This document shows positions 36,501-45,177 of a DNA stretch of 64,000 nucleotides, in pieces. Each line of letters starts with the position of its first letter. Within the stretch, counting starts at the first letter, position 1. Under the pieces are notes generated by a model, which worked only from the letters and a program-made list of their open reading frames with translations, ran no database searches and had not been told where the DNA came from. Both the position numbers and the translations under genes were made by a program. This DNA comes from Streptomyces sp. Tu6071 (lineage in GTDB: Bacteria; Actinomycetota; Actinomycetes; Streptomycetales; Streptomycetaceae). The stretch is from the NCBI RefSeq assembly GCF_000213055.1, contig NZ_CM001165.1, forward strand, positions 2,193,445 through 2,257,444, read 5' to 3'.

Positions 36501-37150
36501 TGCCGTTCAGGGAGATCAACTCGAAGATGGTCGAGGCGCAGGTGCTGCCGGGGCAGCGGCTCTTCAGCCAGCGGGGCGCGATGCTCGCGTACCGGGGGGA
36601 GGTGAGCTTCACGCCGAACGTGGGCGGCGGTCAGGGCGGGGTCATGTCGATGATCGGGCGGCGGGTCGCGGGTGAGGCGACGCCGCTCATGACGGTCGAG
36701 GGCCACGGCACGGTGCTCTTCGGGCACGGCGGGCACCACGTGCAGGTGGTGAACCTGTCGGGCGACACCCTGTGCGTCGAGGCGGACCGGTTGCTCGCCT
36801 TCGACGGCTCGCTCCAGCAGGGCACGCTCTTCCTCGGCGCGCAGGGCGGCGTGATGGGGATGGTGCGCGGCCAGGTGACGGGCCAGGGCCTCTTCACGAC
36901 GACGCTCAAGGGGCACGGCGCCGTCGCGGTGATGGCGCACGGCGGGGTCATCGAGCTGCCGATCACGCCCGGCCGCTCCGTGCACGTCGATCCGCAGGCG
37001 TACGTGGCGCACTACGGCGAGGTACGGAACAAGCTGTCCACGGCCCTCGGCTGGCGCGACATGGTGGGCCGGGGCTCGGGCGAGGCGTTTCAGCTGGAGT
37101 TGTCGGGGCAGGGCGCGGTCTTCGTGCAGGCATCGGAGGAGAAGCTGTGA
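36500..37150 (+). CDS. AIM24-family protein, second of three
   Basis: A 216-residue AIM24 paralogue of the previous gene. Conserved positions include QRGAMLAYRGEVSFTPN, GTVLFGHGGHHVQVV, GLFTTTLKGHG and AYVAHYGEV. The start ATG shares one base with the upstream stop, and the stop overlaps the third gene's GTG by four bases (GTGA). This tight coupling implies that the three products are made in similar amounts and perhaps assemble together. Confidence 0.88.
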   Translation: MPFREINSKMVEAQVLPGQRLFSQRGAMLAYRGEVSFTPNVGGGQGGVMSMIGRRVAGEATPLMTVEGHGTVLFGHGGHHVQVVNLSGDTLCVEADRLLAFDGSLQQGTLFLGAQGGVMGMVRGQVTGQGLFTTTLKGHGAVAVMAHGGVIELPITPGRSVHVDPQAYVAHYGEVRNKLSTALGWRDMVGRGSGEAFQLELSGQGAVFVQASEEKL

Positions 37151-37971
37151 ACCCGCTCGTCCCCGACGGCACACCCGTCCTCGATCCGCACGCGCTGCCC
37201 TCGGACGACAACGTCAACGCGTACACGTTCTGCGTGGAGTTGCGGGGCTCGCAGTGGTTCCTGCAGAAGGGGAAGATGATCGCCTACTACGGGCGGATCT
37301 CCTTCGACGGGATCGGCAGCGGGCGCTTCGACCGGCTCCTGCGGACGAGTTTCCACTCGCCGTTGCACGCGAGCGACTGGGTCGTCGCGGAGGGCGAGGG
37401 GAAGATGCTCCTCGCGGACCGGGCGTTCGACGTCAACAGCTTCGACCTGGAGGACGGCAACCTCACGGTCCGCTCGGGCAACCTCCTCGCGTACGAGCCG
37501 AGCCTCGCGCTCAAGCAGTCGATCGTGCCCGGCTTCCTGACCCTCATCGGCACCGGGAAGTTCATCGCCGCGTCCAACGGTCCGGTCGTCTTCATGGAGC
37601 CGCCGTTGCGCGTCGACCCGCAGGCGCTCGTGGGCTGGGCGGACTGCCCCTCGCCGTGCCACCACTACGACCACGGCTACCTGAGCGGTTTCCTCGGCGG
37701 TGTCCGCGCCCTCACCGGGCTCGGCGGCGCCTCCGGCGAGGAGCACCAGTTCGAGTTCGTGGGGGCCGGCACCGTGCTCCTCCAGTCGAGCGAGCAGCTC
37801 ATGCCGGAGACGGACATCGGCACGACCCCCGCGGAGCCGGGGGTGCCGGGCGGCGGGGGCGCCGGGCGCCCGGGGATGCCCGGCCACGCGCCCGGCGGGG
37901 CGGGCGGGGCCCAGGGACTGCCCAGGATGCCGGGGCAGTTGGGGGACATTCAGCGGAGGTTCGGCTTGTAG
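37147..37971 (+). CDS. AIM24-family protein, third of three, with Gly/Pro tail
   Basis: A 274-residue AIM24 paralogue. After VDPQALVGWADC it has an insertion with CPSPCHHYDHGY, giving two Cys and three His close together, a possible metal site that the other two paralogues lack. About 60 C-terminal residues are Gly/Pro/Met-rich (GVPGGGGAGRPGMPG) and likely disordered. The GTG start overlaps the previous stop. It is last in the three-gene operon and lies 128 bases before the AbsC-like gene, which has its own promoter. Confidence 0.86.
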   Translation: MNPLVPDGTPVLDPHALPSDDNVNAYTFCVELRGSQWFLQKGKMIAYYGRISFDGIGSGRFDRLLRTSFHSPLHASDWVVAEGEGKMLLADRAFDVNSFDLEDGNLTVRSGNLLAYEPSLALKQSIVPGFLTLIGTGKFIAASNGPVVFMEPPLRVDPQALVGWADCPSPCHHYDHGYLSGFLGGVRALTGLGGASGEEHQFEFVGAGTVLLQSSEQLMPETDIGTTPAEPGVPGGGGAGRPGMPGHAPGGAGGAQGLPRMPGQLGDIQRRFGL

Positions 37972-38087
37972 GGATTGACCGGCGGCGCGCGGCGTCGGGG
38001 CGGCGCCGTGACGGGCGGGCCGGGTTAGGGTGGCGGCTCGTGGGGCAGCTCACGTCAGAGGTTTCGTTCGGTTTTCAACTTCTTCGG

Positions 38088-38093
38088 TAGAAT
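38088..38093 (+). promoter_or_regulatory. -10 box TAGAAT, 6 bases before the MarR ATG (leaderless)
   Basis: TAGAAT is close to the -10 consensus and sits 6 bases before the ATG in an AT-rich stretch (38060-38100). No ribosome-binding site. Confidence 0.65.
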
Positions 38094-38099
38094 GTCTTC

Positions 38100-38588
38100 A
38101 TGGACACGGAGAAGACGACGAGCGAGGCCACGCCGTGGCTCAGCCAGGACGAGCAGTGCGCCTGGCGCACCCACCTGGAAGTGAACCGGCTCCTCACCCA
38201 CCAGCTCGAACGTGATCTCCAGCCGTTCGGGCTCACGATGAATGACTACGAGATCCTGGTGAACCTCTCGGAGGCCGAGGAGCACCGGGTGCGGATGAGT
38301 GATCTCGCCGCCGCGACCCTCCAGTCCAAGAGCCGGCTCTCGCACCAGATCACCCGCCTGGAGAAGGCGGGCCTCGTCCGCAGGGAGAACTGCGAGTCCG
38401 ACCGGCGCGGGCTCTTCGCCGTGCTCACCGAGCCGGGCCTTATGACGATGCGCGAGGTCGCCCCGCACCACGTGGCCTCCGTGCGGCGCCACTTCATCGA
38501 CCGGCTCACCCCCGAGCAGCTCACGGCGCTGCACGACTTCCTCCGGCCCATCGCCGAGGGACTGCGCGAGGTGCGCGAGGCACGCTGA
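38100..38588 (+). CDS. absC: MarR-family regulator, probable AbsC orthologue
   Basis: A 162-residue MarR dimer with WLSQDEQCAWRTHLEVNRLL, GLTMNDYEILVNLSEAEEHRVRMSDLA, the recognition helix STLQSKSRLSHQITRLE-like segment and the wing RRENCESDRRGLFAVLT. I recognise it as similar to AbsC of S. coelicolor, which influences antibiotic production and zinc-related genes. That rests on memory of the sequence and on position after the AIM24 genes. The message looks leaderless. If it is AbsC, metal ligands would be expected in the N-terminal and dimer helices. Confidence 0.72.
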   Translation: MDTEKTTSEATPWLSQDEQCAWRTHLEVNRLLTHQLERDLQPFGLTMNDYEILVNLSEAEEHRVRMSDLAAATLQSKSRLSHQITRLEKAGLVRRENCESDRRGLFAVLTEPGLMTMREVAPHHVASVRRHFIDRLTPEQLTALHDFLRPIAEGLREVREAR

Positions 38589-38745
38589 GCCGGGCACGCC
38601 ACCCGCCGACGCCCCCGGCCACGCCACCCGCCCAGCTCAGGCGCGGCCGACCCCGGCCACGGCCCACCTCAGGCACCGCCCGCGCCAGGCACCGCCCGCG
38701 TCAAGCACCGCCGTCCCCGTCCCCGCACCTCCCGCTCCGGCCGCC

Positions 38746-39501
38746 TCAGGCCAGTCCGCCCGTCGCGCGTACGTTCTGCCCGGTGATCCAGCGCCCGTCC
38801 GGACCGGCGAGGAAGGCGATGACGTCGGCGATGTCGGACGGGGTGCCGAGGCGGGCGAGCGGGGTCATGGCCGGGACGGCGGCGAGCGCCTCGGGCGGGT
38901 TGGCGCCGCGCAGCATGTCCGTGTCGGTCGCGCCGGGCGAGACGGTGTTCGCCGTGATGCCCCGGGCCCCGAGTTCCTGGGCGGCGACGGCCATGAGCTG
39001 CTCGACCGCGCCCTTGCTCATCACGTACGGGGCGATGCCGGGCCCCGGGCGCACGGTGTTCGCCGTCGAGACGGTGATGATCCGGCCGCCGTCGCGCAGG
39101 TGGCGGGCCGCGTAGCGCGTGGTGAGGAAGACGGCGCGGGTGTTGACGGTCAGCACCTCGTCGAAGTGCTCCGTGCCGGTCTCCGCGAGCGGGAGCCGGG
39201 CGGACGTGCGTGCCGCGTTGTTGACGAGGATGTCGAGCCCGCCGAGGCGCGCGTCGGCCGCCGCCATGGCCTGCTCGGTGGCCGCCGCGTCGGCGAGGTC
39301 GAGCCGCACGGCGTACGCCTGCCCGCCCCGGGCCCGTACCACCGCGCACACCTCGTCGGCCGCTTCCCGCTCCCGCCGGTACGTGAGGACGACCCGCGCG
39401 CCGTCGCGGCACAGCCGTTCCACGACGGCCCGGCCGATCCCCCGCGACCCCCCGGTGACCACGGCGTTCTTCCCCGCCAGCACACCCTCCGCACCCGTCA
39501 C
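38746..39501 (-). CDS. Short-chain dehydrogenase/reductase
   Basis: A 251-residue classical SDR similar to 3-oxoacyl-ACP reductases. It has VVTGGSRGIGRAVVERL, NNAA (the usual NNAG), the Ser region TVSTANTV, YVMSK as the catalytic Tyr/Lys, and the C-terminal FLAGPDGRWITGQN. The GTG start at 39501 follows GAGAGGGGG. The upstream in-frame residues have no similarity. Substrate unknown. It is convergent with the AbsC-like gene, with repetitive CACC/GCCC sequence on both sides. Confidence 0.9.
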   Translation of the reverse strand: MTGAEGVLAGKNAVVTGGSRGIGRAVVERLCRDGARVVLTYRREREAADEVCAVVRARGGQAYAVRLDLADAAATEQAMAAADARLGGLDILVNNAARTSARLPLAETGTEHFDEVLTVNTRAVFLTTRYAARHLRDGGRIITVSTANTVRPGPGIAPYVMSKGAVEQLMAVAAQELGARGITANTVSPGATDTDMLRGANPPEALAAVPAMTPLARLGTPSDIADVIAFLAGPDGRWITGQNVRATGGLA

Positions 39502-39702
39502 GGCGCCCCCTCTCGTCCGGTGGCAGGGGCCCGACGCCAGTACCGGGACGGCGAATCCTCCAGGGCCCCGATCCGCCACCGCCGCGTCTCACCCCGCGCG
39601 CCACCCCGGCCCCGCACGCCGCCCCATCTCACCCGGCACGCCCCCGCCCCACTTCACCGGCGCCCCGCCTCACCCGGCACGCCCTCGTGCCCCCGTCCCG
39701 CC

Positions 39703-41211
39703 TCACCCCGCCAACGGCACCCGCAGCACGAACTCCGCTCCCCCGCCCGGCCGTTCGCCCGCCACCAGCGAGCCTCCGTGGCGGTGGGCCGCGTCGCGGG
39801 CGATGGCGAGGCCCAGGCCCGCGCCGCCCTCGTCGCGGGTGCGGGCGTCGTCGAGGCGGACGAAGCGTTCGAAGACGCGGTCGCGTTCGGCGGGCGGGAC
39901 GCCGGGGCCGTCGTCGGACACCGTCACGACCGCGTCGGCGCCCTCCTGGCGCAGGGCGAGGGTGACCTCGGAGCGGGCGTGGCGGCGCGCGTTGTCGAGG
40001 AGGTTGCCGAGGATGCGGCCCAGCTGGGGCGCGGAGCCGCGTACCTCGTAGCCGTCCGCCCGTTCGGGTTCGATGCGGGCGCGCAGGCCGTGCTCGGCCG
40101 CCTCGCGCGCGACGAGGTCCGCGAGCCGCACCGGCCGGTCGGGGGGCCGCTCCCCCGCGTCGAGCCGCGCGAGAAGGAGCAGGTCGGCGGCGAGGTGCTG
40201 GAGCCGTACGGTGTCCTCCACCGCCCCGTCCAGGTCGAGGAACTCCGGGTGTTCTGCGCCCACTTCGAGCTGCGTGCGGAGCGAGGCGATGGGGCTGCGC
40301 AGCTCGTGCGAGGCGTCGGCGACGAAGCGGCGCTGCTTGTCGACGGCGTCCTGGAGGGCGGCGAGCGTCGCGTTGGTGGTACGGGCCAGGGCGGCGATCT
40401 CGTCGTGCGTCGCGGGCTCGGGGACGCGGCGCGCGAGGTCGCGCGAGCCCGTGATGGCGTCGAGTTCGGCACGGATGCCCTCGACGGGCCGCAGGGCGCG
40501 CCGGGTCACGGCCCACGTGACGGCGGCGACGACGGCGAGCAGCACGGGCAGCCCGATGAGCATGACGGTGAGCGCGGTGCGCACGGCGCTGTCGGCGGCG
40601 TCGAGCGGCGCCCCGGCGAAGACGGTGAACGTCCGCGCGTCGTCGTCATCCCCGGAGTCGGCCTCGGAGCCGGGGCCGGAGCCGGAGTCGTCGTCGGTTT
40701 CGGCCTCGGAGTCGCCCCCCGAGGAGCCCGTGTCCGACCCCGAGCCCGTGTCCGAGTCGTCCTCGCTCTCCCGGGGCTTCACCTCGATCGCCGCCCACCG
40801 GTACGTGCCCCGGTCCCCGTCGATGACGGCCTCGCCGCTACTCAGGTGGGCGTCGTCGTCGAGCGTGCCTCCCGAGGGCGCGGGCCCGGCGGACGGCCTG
40901 ACGCCGCTCGTCCCGGTACCGCTCACGGACTCCAGGTCCTCGCTGACGGCCCGCACCCGGCCCGTGCCGTCCACGATCTGCACGGGTTCGTCGTCATCGT
41001 CGGGGAGGTCGAGCGCGTCCCAGGACGTGCCGGTGGCGAGGCGCGCGGCGACCTTGCGCGCGGCGGACTCGGCGTCGGCGCCCGCGCGGTCGATGAGGTT
41101 GGCGCGCAGCGAGAGGACCACGGCCGTGCCCGCGGCGACGAGGACGACGGCGACGACGAGCGTCGCGGCGACGGTGGCCCTGGCCCGTACGGAGCCGAAG
41201 AGGCGCCTCAC
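39703..41211 (-). CDS. Sensor histidine kinase, OmpR/PhoB-type system
   Basis: A 502-residue membrane kinase. Two helices (about 12-32 and 215-240) flank an extracytoplasmic domain of about 180 residues. Its second half is a striking Asp/Glu/Ser/Gly-rich tract (ESEDDSDTGSGSDTGSSGGD and further). HAMP, HisKA (DASHELRSPIASLRTQLEV) and HATPase (NLLDNARRHA, DDGPGVPPAERDRVFERF, GLGLAIARD) domains follow. The GTG start overlaps the response regulator's stop (GTGA), so the pair is translationally coupled. The acidic tract suggests cation or cell-envelope charge sensing, which is inference. Confidence 0.92.
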   Translation of the reverse strand: MRRLFGSVRARATVAATLVVAVVLVAAGTAVVLSLRANLIDRAGADAESAARKVAARLATGTSWDALDLPDDDDEPVQIVDGTGRVRAVSEDLESVSGTGTSGVRPSAGPAPSGGTLDDDAHLSSGEAVIDGDRGTYRWAAIEVKPRESEDDSDTGSGSDTGSSGGDSEAETDDDSGSGPGSEADSGDDDDARTFTVFAGAPLDAADSAVRTALTVMLIGLPVLLAVVAAVTWAVTRRALRPVEGIRAELDAITGSRDLARRVPEPATHDEIAALARTTNATLAALQDAVDKQRRFVADASHELRSPIASLRTQLEVGAEHPEFLDLDGAVEDTVRLQHLAADLLLLARLDAGERPPDRPVRLADLVAREAAEHGLRARIEPERADGYEVRGSAPQLGRILGNLLDNARRHARSEVTLALRQEGADAVVTVSDDGPGVPPAERDRVFERFVRLDDARTRDEGGAGLGLAIARDAAHRHGGSLVAGERPGGGAEFVLRVPLAG

Positions 41212-41867
41212 GGGCGCTCCAGGAGGTACCCGGCGCCGCGCACCGTGCGGATGAGGCCGGCGCCGAGCTTGCGGCGCAGCGTGCTCACGTACACCTCGAC
41301 GATGTTCGGGTCGCCGGAGTAGGCGAAGTCCCAGACGTGTTCGAGGATGTCGGCCTTGGAGACGACCTGTCCGGCGCGGAGCACGAGGTGTTCGAGCACC
41401 GCGTACTCCTTCGCCGTGAGGGGGATCTCCTCGCCCGCGAGGCGGACGCGGCGCGCGCCCGTGTCGAGGCGGAGCGCCCCGAGTTCGCGCACGGGCGGTG
41501 CCCCGGTGGCGCGGCGGCGGAGCAGCGCCTTGACGCGGGCGCGCAGGACGACGTACGAGAAGGGCTTGGTGAGGTAGTCGTCGGCCCCCGTGTCGAGCCC
41601 CTCGGCCTCGTCGTACTCGCCGTCCTTCGCGGTGAGCATGAGGATCGGCGTGTCGTCGCCCGCGGCGCGGAGCGCGGCGCAGACGCGGTAGCCGTTCATG
41701 CCGGGGAGCATGATGTCGAGGACGATCAGGTCGTAGCCGCCCTCGGTCGCCCGGCGCAGGCCCTCGGTCCCGTCGTGCGCGATGTCCACGGCGTAGCCCT
41801 CGGCGCCGAGGCCCAGGGCGAGGGAGCGGGCGAGGCGGCGTTCGTCCTCCACGATCAGCAGGCGCAT
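41208..41867 (-). CDS. OmpR/PhoB-type response regulator
   Basis: A 219-residue regulator: receiver domain with the acidic pair in IVEDER, phospho-acceptor Asp 51 in VLDIMLPG and Lys in YLTKPFSY; linker; winged helix from about 125 with LTAKEYAVLEHLV and VEVYVSTLRRKLG. The kinase follows with a 4-base overlap. It is divergent from a secreted PepSY protein, and the gap contains three phased CTTCAGG repeats that are probably its binding site, as is usual for this winged-helix class. Confidence 0.94.
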   Translation of the reverse strand: MRLLIVEDERRLARSLALGLGAEGYAVDIAHDGTEGLRRATEGGYDLIVLDIMLPGMNGYRVCAALRAAGDDTPILMLTAKDGEYDEAEGLDTGADDYLTKPFSYVVLRARVKALLRRRATGAPPVRELGALRLDTGARRVRLAGEEIPLTAKEYAVLEHLVLRAGQVVSKADILEHVWDFAYSGDPNIVEVYVSTLRRKLGAGLIRTVRGAGYLLERP

Positions 41868-41890
41868 GCCGCACAGCCTGCCAAATCCTC

Positions 41891-41929
41891 CCTGAAGCGG
41901 CCTTCAGGAAGCTTCAGGAAGCCTTCAGG
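41891..41929. promoter_or_regulatory. Phased CTTCAGG repeats, probable response-regulator site
   Basis: CTTCAGG occurs at 41902, 41912 and 41923, spaced 10 and 11 bases so that all face the same side of the helix. An inverted CCTGAAG lies at 41891. The block is 24 bases from the regulator's start and 56 bases from the PepSY gene, so it may control both genes. OmpR-class regulators bind such direct repeats. Confidence 0.75.
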
Positions 41930-41984
41930 CGGCGCGGGCAACAGTGAGTCACGTCATCAAGCCCGCTCCCGCAGGAGGTTCCTC

Positions 41985-42755
41985 ATGAAGCGCAAGCCCG
42001 TATTCGCCGCTCTCGCCGCCGCCGTCGTCCTCGCGGCCGGGGGCGGAGTCGCCGCCGCGTCCCTCGGAGATGACGGCGGTACGTCCGCGGCCTCCGGTAC
42101 GGGTACGGGGGCGACGACGCACGAGCGGGCGGGGCTCACCCGTACCGGGGCCGACGACACGGCCCGCGAGGACCGCGACGACCGCGACACCGACGACCGC
42201 GACGACGACACGCGCCACGGCGCCGGGCGCGACGACACCGCGCGCCACGACGACACCGACGACACCGACGACGACCAGGACGACGACGCCCGCGAGCGCG
42301 CCCACGACGCCGCCGAGCACAAGGCGGAGGCCGCCGCCGCGCGGAAGGTGGCGGCGCCCGACGCCCTCGCCGCCGCGCTCGCGCACACCCCGGGCCGCGC
42401 CCTCTCGGCCGAGATCGACGACGACCAGGACGGCCGCCTCGTGTGGGAGGTCGAGATCCTCGACGGCTCCGGGAAGCTCCGGCACGTCGACGTCTCGCCG
42501 TCGAGCGGGAAGGTCCTCGACGCGCGCACGGAACGCGGCGACGCGGACGACGTACGGGCCGCGAAGGACCTCCTGACCGGTGACGCGACGAGCGCCGCGA
42601 AGGCCGCGCGGGCCGCCGCCGCGAAGGGCACGGTCGTCTCCGTCGACCTGGAGGAGGAGCGGAACGGGTACTGGAGCGTCGAGACCGGGCCCGCGGAGGC
42701 GGAGTGGTCCGTCGCGCTCGACGGGGCGAAGGTCACGCAGGGAAGCGACGACTGA
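41985..42755 (+). CDS. Secreted PepSY-domain protein with acidic tract
   Basis: A 256-residue exported protein. A basic start and hydrophobic segment (about 6-27) form a signal peptide or anchor. Residues about 45-110 are an Asp/Arg/His-rich low-complexity tract (DDRDTDDRDDDTRHG). Two PepSY-like units follow (LVWEVEILDGSGKLRHVDVSPSSGKVLDA and the C-terminal NGYWSVETGPAEAEWSVAL). PepSY domains are thought to inhibit or bind proteases in the envelope. The start ATG follows GCAGGAGG. Divergence from a two-component system whose kinase also has an acidic exported tract suggests co-regulation and possibly feedback. Confidence 0.86.
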   Translation: MKRKPVFAALAAAVVLAAGGGVAAASLGDDGGTSAASGTGTGATTHERAGLTRTGADDTAREDRDDRDTDDRDDDTRHGAGRDDTARHDDTDDTDDDQDDDARERAHDAAEHKAEAAAARKVAAPDALAAALAHTPGRALSAEIDDDQDGRLVWEVEILDGSGKLRHVDVSPSSGKVLDARTERGDADDVRAAKDLLTGDATSAAKAARAAAAKGTVVSVDLEEERNGYWSVETGPAEAEWSVALDGAKVTQGSDD

Positions 42756-43072
42756 GGCCCCTCTCACGCTCACCGCCGAGGCCCCCGGCCCGCGCGCTTG
42801 CCGCCGAGGCCCCCGTCCCCTCGCGTAAGCCGCCGCCGAGGCCCCGGCATACCCCCTGCGGTCCCCGGACACTCCCCCGAGGTCCGGACACGCCCCCGAG
42901 GTCTCCGGCCATGCCCCCGGCCGAGGCCCCGATCAGGTCCCCGCCGAGGCCCCCGGTCGCGTTTCGCGGCCGGGGTCCCCGGTCATGTCTCCCCCCGTGG
43001 CCCCTGTCACGTTTCCCCGCGCCGCCCGGTCATCCCGGCGAAGCCACCCGCTCGTCGCCCCGGAGGCCCGTC
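42756..43072. repeat. Degenerate tandem repeats up to the DoxX ribosome-binding site
   Basis: About 300 bases with no supported gene, built from recurrent CCGAGGCCCCCGG and CCCCGGTCATG-type words at intervals of roughly 15-25 bases. The last words form the GGAGG and start region of the DoxX-like gene. Confidence 0.55.
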
Positions 43073-43423
43073 ATGTCCTGGCCGCACCTCGCGCTTCTCG
43101 CCCTCGCGCTCGTCCAGCTCGTCGACGCCGTGCTCAGCCTGCGTCCGGTGGGCTTCGTGCGCGACTGCCTCAGCGACGTCGGGCTGCCGCGCCGCTGGTG
43201 GCGGCTGCTCCCGGTGGTGAAGGCGGCGTCGGCGGCGGGGCTCGTGGCCGGTGTCCGGTGGCACTGGCTCGCGGTGCTGACCTCGGCGGCGCTCGTCCTC
43301 TACTTCCTGCTCGCGATCGGCGCGCACGTACGGGCGCGGGACTTCGGCCGCAACCTCTTCCTGAACGCGAGCGGGATGCTCGTCCTGTGCGCTGCGGTAC
43401 TGGTGATCACGCTGTCCGCGTGA
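43073..43423 (+). CDS. DoxX-like small membrane protein
   Basis: A 116-residue protein with four membrane helices near 5-22, 46-62, 64-84 and 95-114. It resembles the DoxX/DoxD-like family (LQLVDAVLSL..., FVRDCLSDVGLPRRWWRLLPVVKAASAAGL). Family members are linked to thiol and quinone redox balance but mostly uncharacterised. The ATG follows GGAGGCCCGTC. It stands apart from the PepSY gene and is closed by a strong terminator. Confidence 0.78.
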   Translation: MSWPHLALLALALVQLVDAVLSLRPVGFVRDCLSDVGLPRRWWRLLPVVKAASAAGLVAGVRWHWLAVLTSAALVLYFLLAIGAHVRARDFGRNLFLNASGMLVLCAAVLVITLSA

Positions 43424-43451
43424 GGGCCGCGCGCGAGGCGGGAGTGCGTAC

Positions 43452-43495
43452 GGAGAAGGGGGCGGACTCCCCGCACGGAGTCCGCCCCCTTCTCC
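43452..43495. terminator. Perfect bidirectional hairpin between DoxX-like and thiolase genes
   Basis: Nineteen perfect pairs, left arm beginning GGAGAAGGGG, around CCGCAC. It starts 28 bases after the DoxX-like stop and ends 8 bases from the thiolase stop. Confidence 0.8.
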
Positions 43496-43503
43496 TCGTT
43501 CCC

Positions 43504-44715
43504 CTACTTCTTCGGCACCCGCACCACGAGCGCGTCGCCCTGCCCGCCGCCCCCGCACAGGGCCGCGGCGCCGACGCCGCCGCCGCGCCGCTTCAGCTCC
43601 AGGGCGAGGTGGAGGACGAGGCGGGCGCCCGACATGCCGATCGGGTGGCCGAGGGCGATCGCGCCGCCGTTGACGTTCACCTTTTCCGGGGTGACGCCGA
43701 GGTCGGCCATTGACTGCACGGCGACGGCGGCGAACGCCTCGTTGATCTCGATGAGGTCGAGGTCGTCGACGCCGATGCCCTCCTTGGAGAGCGCGTGCTT
43801 GATCGCGTTCGACGGCTGCGACTGGAGCGAGTTGTCCGGGCCCGCGACGTTGCCGTGCGCGCCGATCTCGGCGAGCCATTCGAGGCCCAGTTCCTCGGCC
43901 TTGGCGCGGCTCATCACGACGACGGCCGCGGCGCCGTCGGAGATCTGCGAGGCGGTGCCCGCGGTGATCGTGCCGTCCTTGGTGAAGGCCGGGCGGAGCT
44001 TGCCGAGCGTCTCGACGGTCGTGTCGGCCCGGACGCCCTCGTCCGTGGTGAGGAGGACGGGCTCGCCCTTGCGCTGCGGGATCTCGACGGGGGTGATCTC
44101 CGCCTCGTAGATCCCGTTCTTCTGCGCGGCGGCGGCGCGCTGGTGGCTCAGCGCGGCGAACTCGTCCTGCGGGGCGCGCGTGATGCCGAGGCGGGCGTTG
44201 TGCTTCTCGGTGGACTCGCCCATCGCGATGTTCTCGAAGGCGTCGGTGAGGCCGTCGTGGGCCATCGCGTCGAGCATCTCGATCGCGCCGTACTTGTGGC
44301 CCGCGCGGGAGTTCGGGAGCAGGTGCGGGGCGTTGGTCATGGACTCCTGGCCGCCCGCGACGACGATGTCGAACTCACCGGCGCGGATGAGCTGGTCGGC
44401 GAGCGCGATCGCGTCCAGCCCGGAGAGGCACACCTTGTTGACGGTGAGCGCGGGCACGCTCATCGGGATGCCGGCCTTCACGGCGGCCTGGCGGGCCGGG
44501 ATCTGCCCGGCGCCCGCCTGGAGCACCTGGCCCATGATCACGTACTGGACCTGCTCCCCGCCGATCCCGGCCCGCTCCAGCGCCGCCCTGATCGCGAAGC
44601 CGCCGAGGTCGGCGCCCGAGAAGGACTTGAGCGAGCCGAGGAGACGGCCCATCGGGGTGCGGGCGCCGGCGACGATCACCGACGTGGTGCCCTGGGTTCC
44701 AGCTGTTCCGGACAT
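43504..44715 (-). CDS. Acetyl-CoA C-acetyltransferase (thiolase)
   Basis: A 403-residue degradative/biosynthetic thiolase that condenses or cleaves acetoacetyl-CoA. The nucleophile is Cys 96 in [10 protein letters not shown]. The catalytic His is in [16 protein letters not shown], and the second Cys is in [11 protein letters not shown]. The C-terminus KK is typical. The start ATG at 44715 fits the family. In S. coelicolor I recall a methylmalonyl-CoA epimerase gene next to it, which I do not see here. It is divergent from scy. Confidence 0.95.
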   Translation of the reverse strand: MSGTAGTQGTTSVIVAGARTPMGRLLGSLKSFSGADLGGFAIRAALERAGIGGEQVQYVIMGQVLQAGAGQIPARQAAVKAGIPMSVPALTVNKVCLSGLDAIALADQLIRAGEFDIVVAGGQESMTNAPHLLPNSRAGHKYGAIEMLDAMAHDGLTDAFENIAMGESTEKHNARLGITRAPQDEFAALSHQRAAAAQKNGIYEAEITPVEIPQRKGEPVLLTTDEGVRADTTVETLGKLRPAFTKDGTITAGTASQISDGAAAVVVMSRAKAEELGLEWLAEIGAHGNVAGPDNSLQSQPSNAIKHALSKEGIGVDDLDLIEINEAFAAVAVQSMADLGVTPEKVNVNGGAIALGHPIGMSGARLVLHLALELKRRGGGVGAAALCGGGGQGDALVVRVPKK

Positions 44716-45177
44716 GACGCACAGCCCCTATGCAGTGAGAGTGAACGAGGGTTTACCTCAATGTACTGAGCGGTGAGCGGGCGGTCACCGGGCCGGTCGT
44801 GTGACGGGGCGCACCCCGGTGCGACGAGGGGGCGCGACGGGATCATCGGCCGGAAGCCGACGGAGGACTGACCTCCGGATAGGGGTGCCGGTAGGGTTGG
44901 CCCCCGGCTCCCGGTCGCGACCGTGGGCCCGGCCTCGCGGTCGTGACCGCGGGGTCGCGGGCCGGGGTCCGGGTGGCAGGGGCGATGTCGGGGCGGCGGT
45001 GCGCGCCGGGGCGGCTGTCTGACACCATTCCCCGGGAAACGGGAGCACGCCCGCCGGGCGCGCACCCGCACGAAGGGAACCGGTCCGCCGGACGGGTCCC
45101 CGCAGGACCGGAGCACGTCCGAAGGGCGGGCGGGCTCGCTCGGAGTGTCACGACCAGGGGACGGATGGGACCGCGCG
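44716..45177. promoter_or_regulatory. 462-base divergent region between thiolase and scy
   Basis: No gene is supported. A palindrome CGGTGA-N8-TCACCG lies at 44771-44790, near the thiolase promoter side. A TTCCCCGGGAA palindrome is near 45030. Otherwise GC-rich without clear signals. Confidence 0.45.
44771..44790. promoter_or_regulatory. Inverted repeat CGGTGA-N8-TCACCG
   Basis: A perfect 6+8+6 inverted repeat about 55 bases upstream of the thiolase start. TGA/TCACC half-sites recall BldD boxes (AGTGA...TCACC), but the match is partial. Confidence 0.35.

Noticed and set aside
39703..41874. 723-residue minus-strand ORF across kinase and regulator
   Set aside because: The regulator is in a different frame with clear receiver motifs. 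The kinase begins at GTG 41211.
42756..43072. CRISPR-like or coding repeat region
   Set aside because: Irregular short words without spacers, no conserved frame, and no cas genes.
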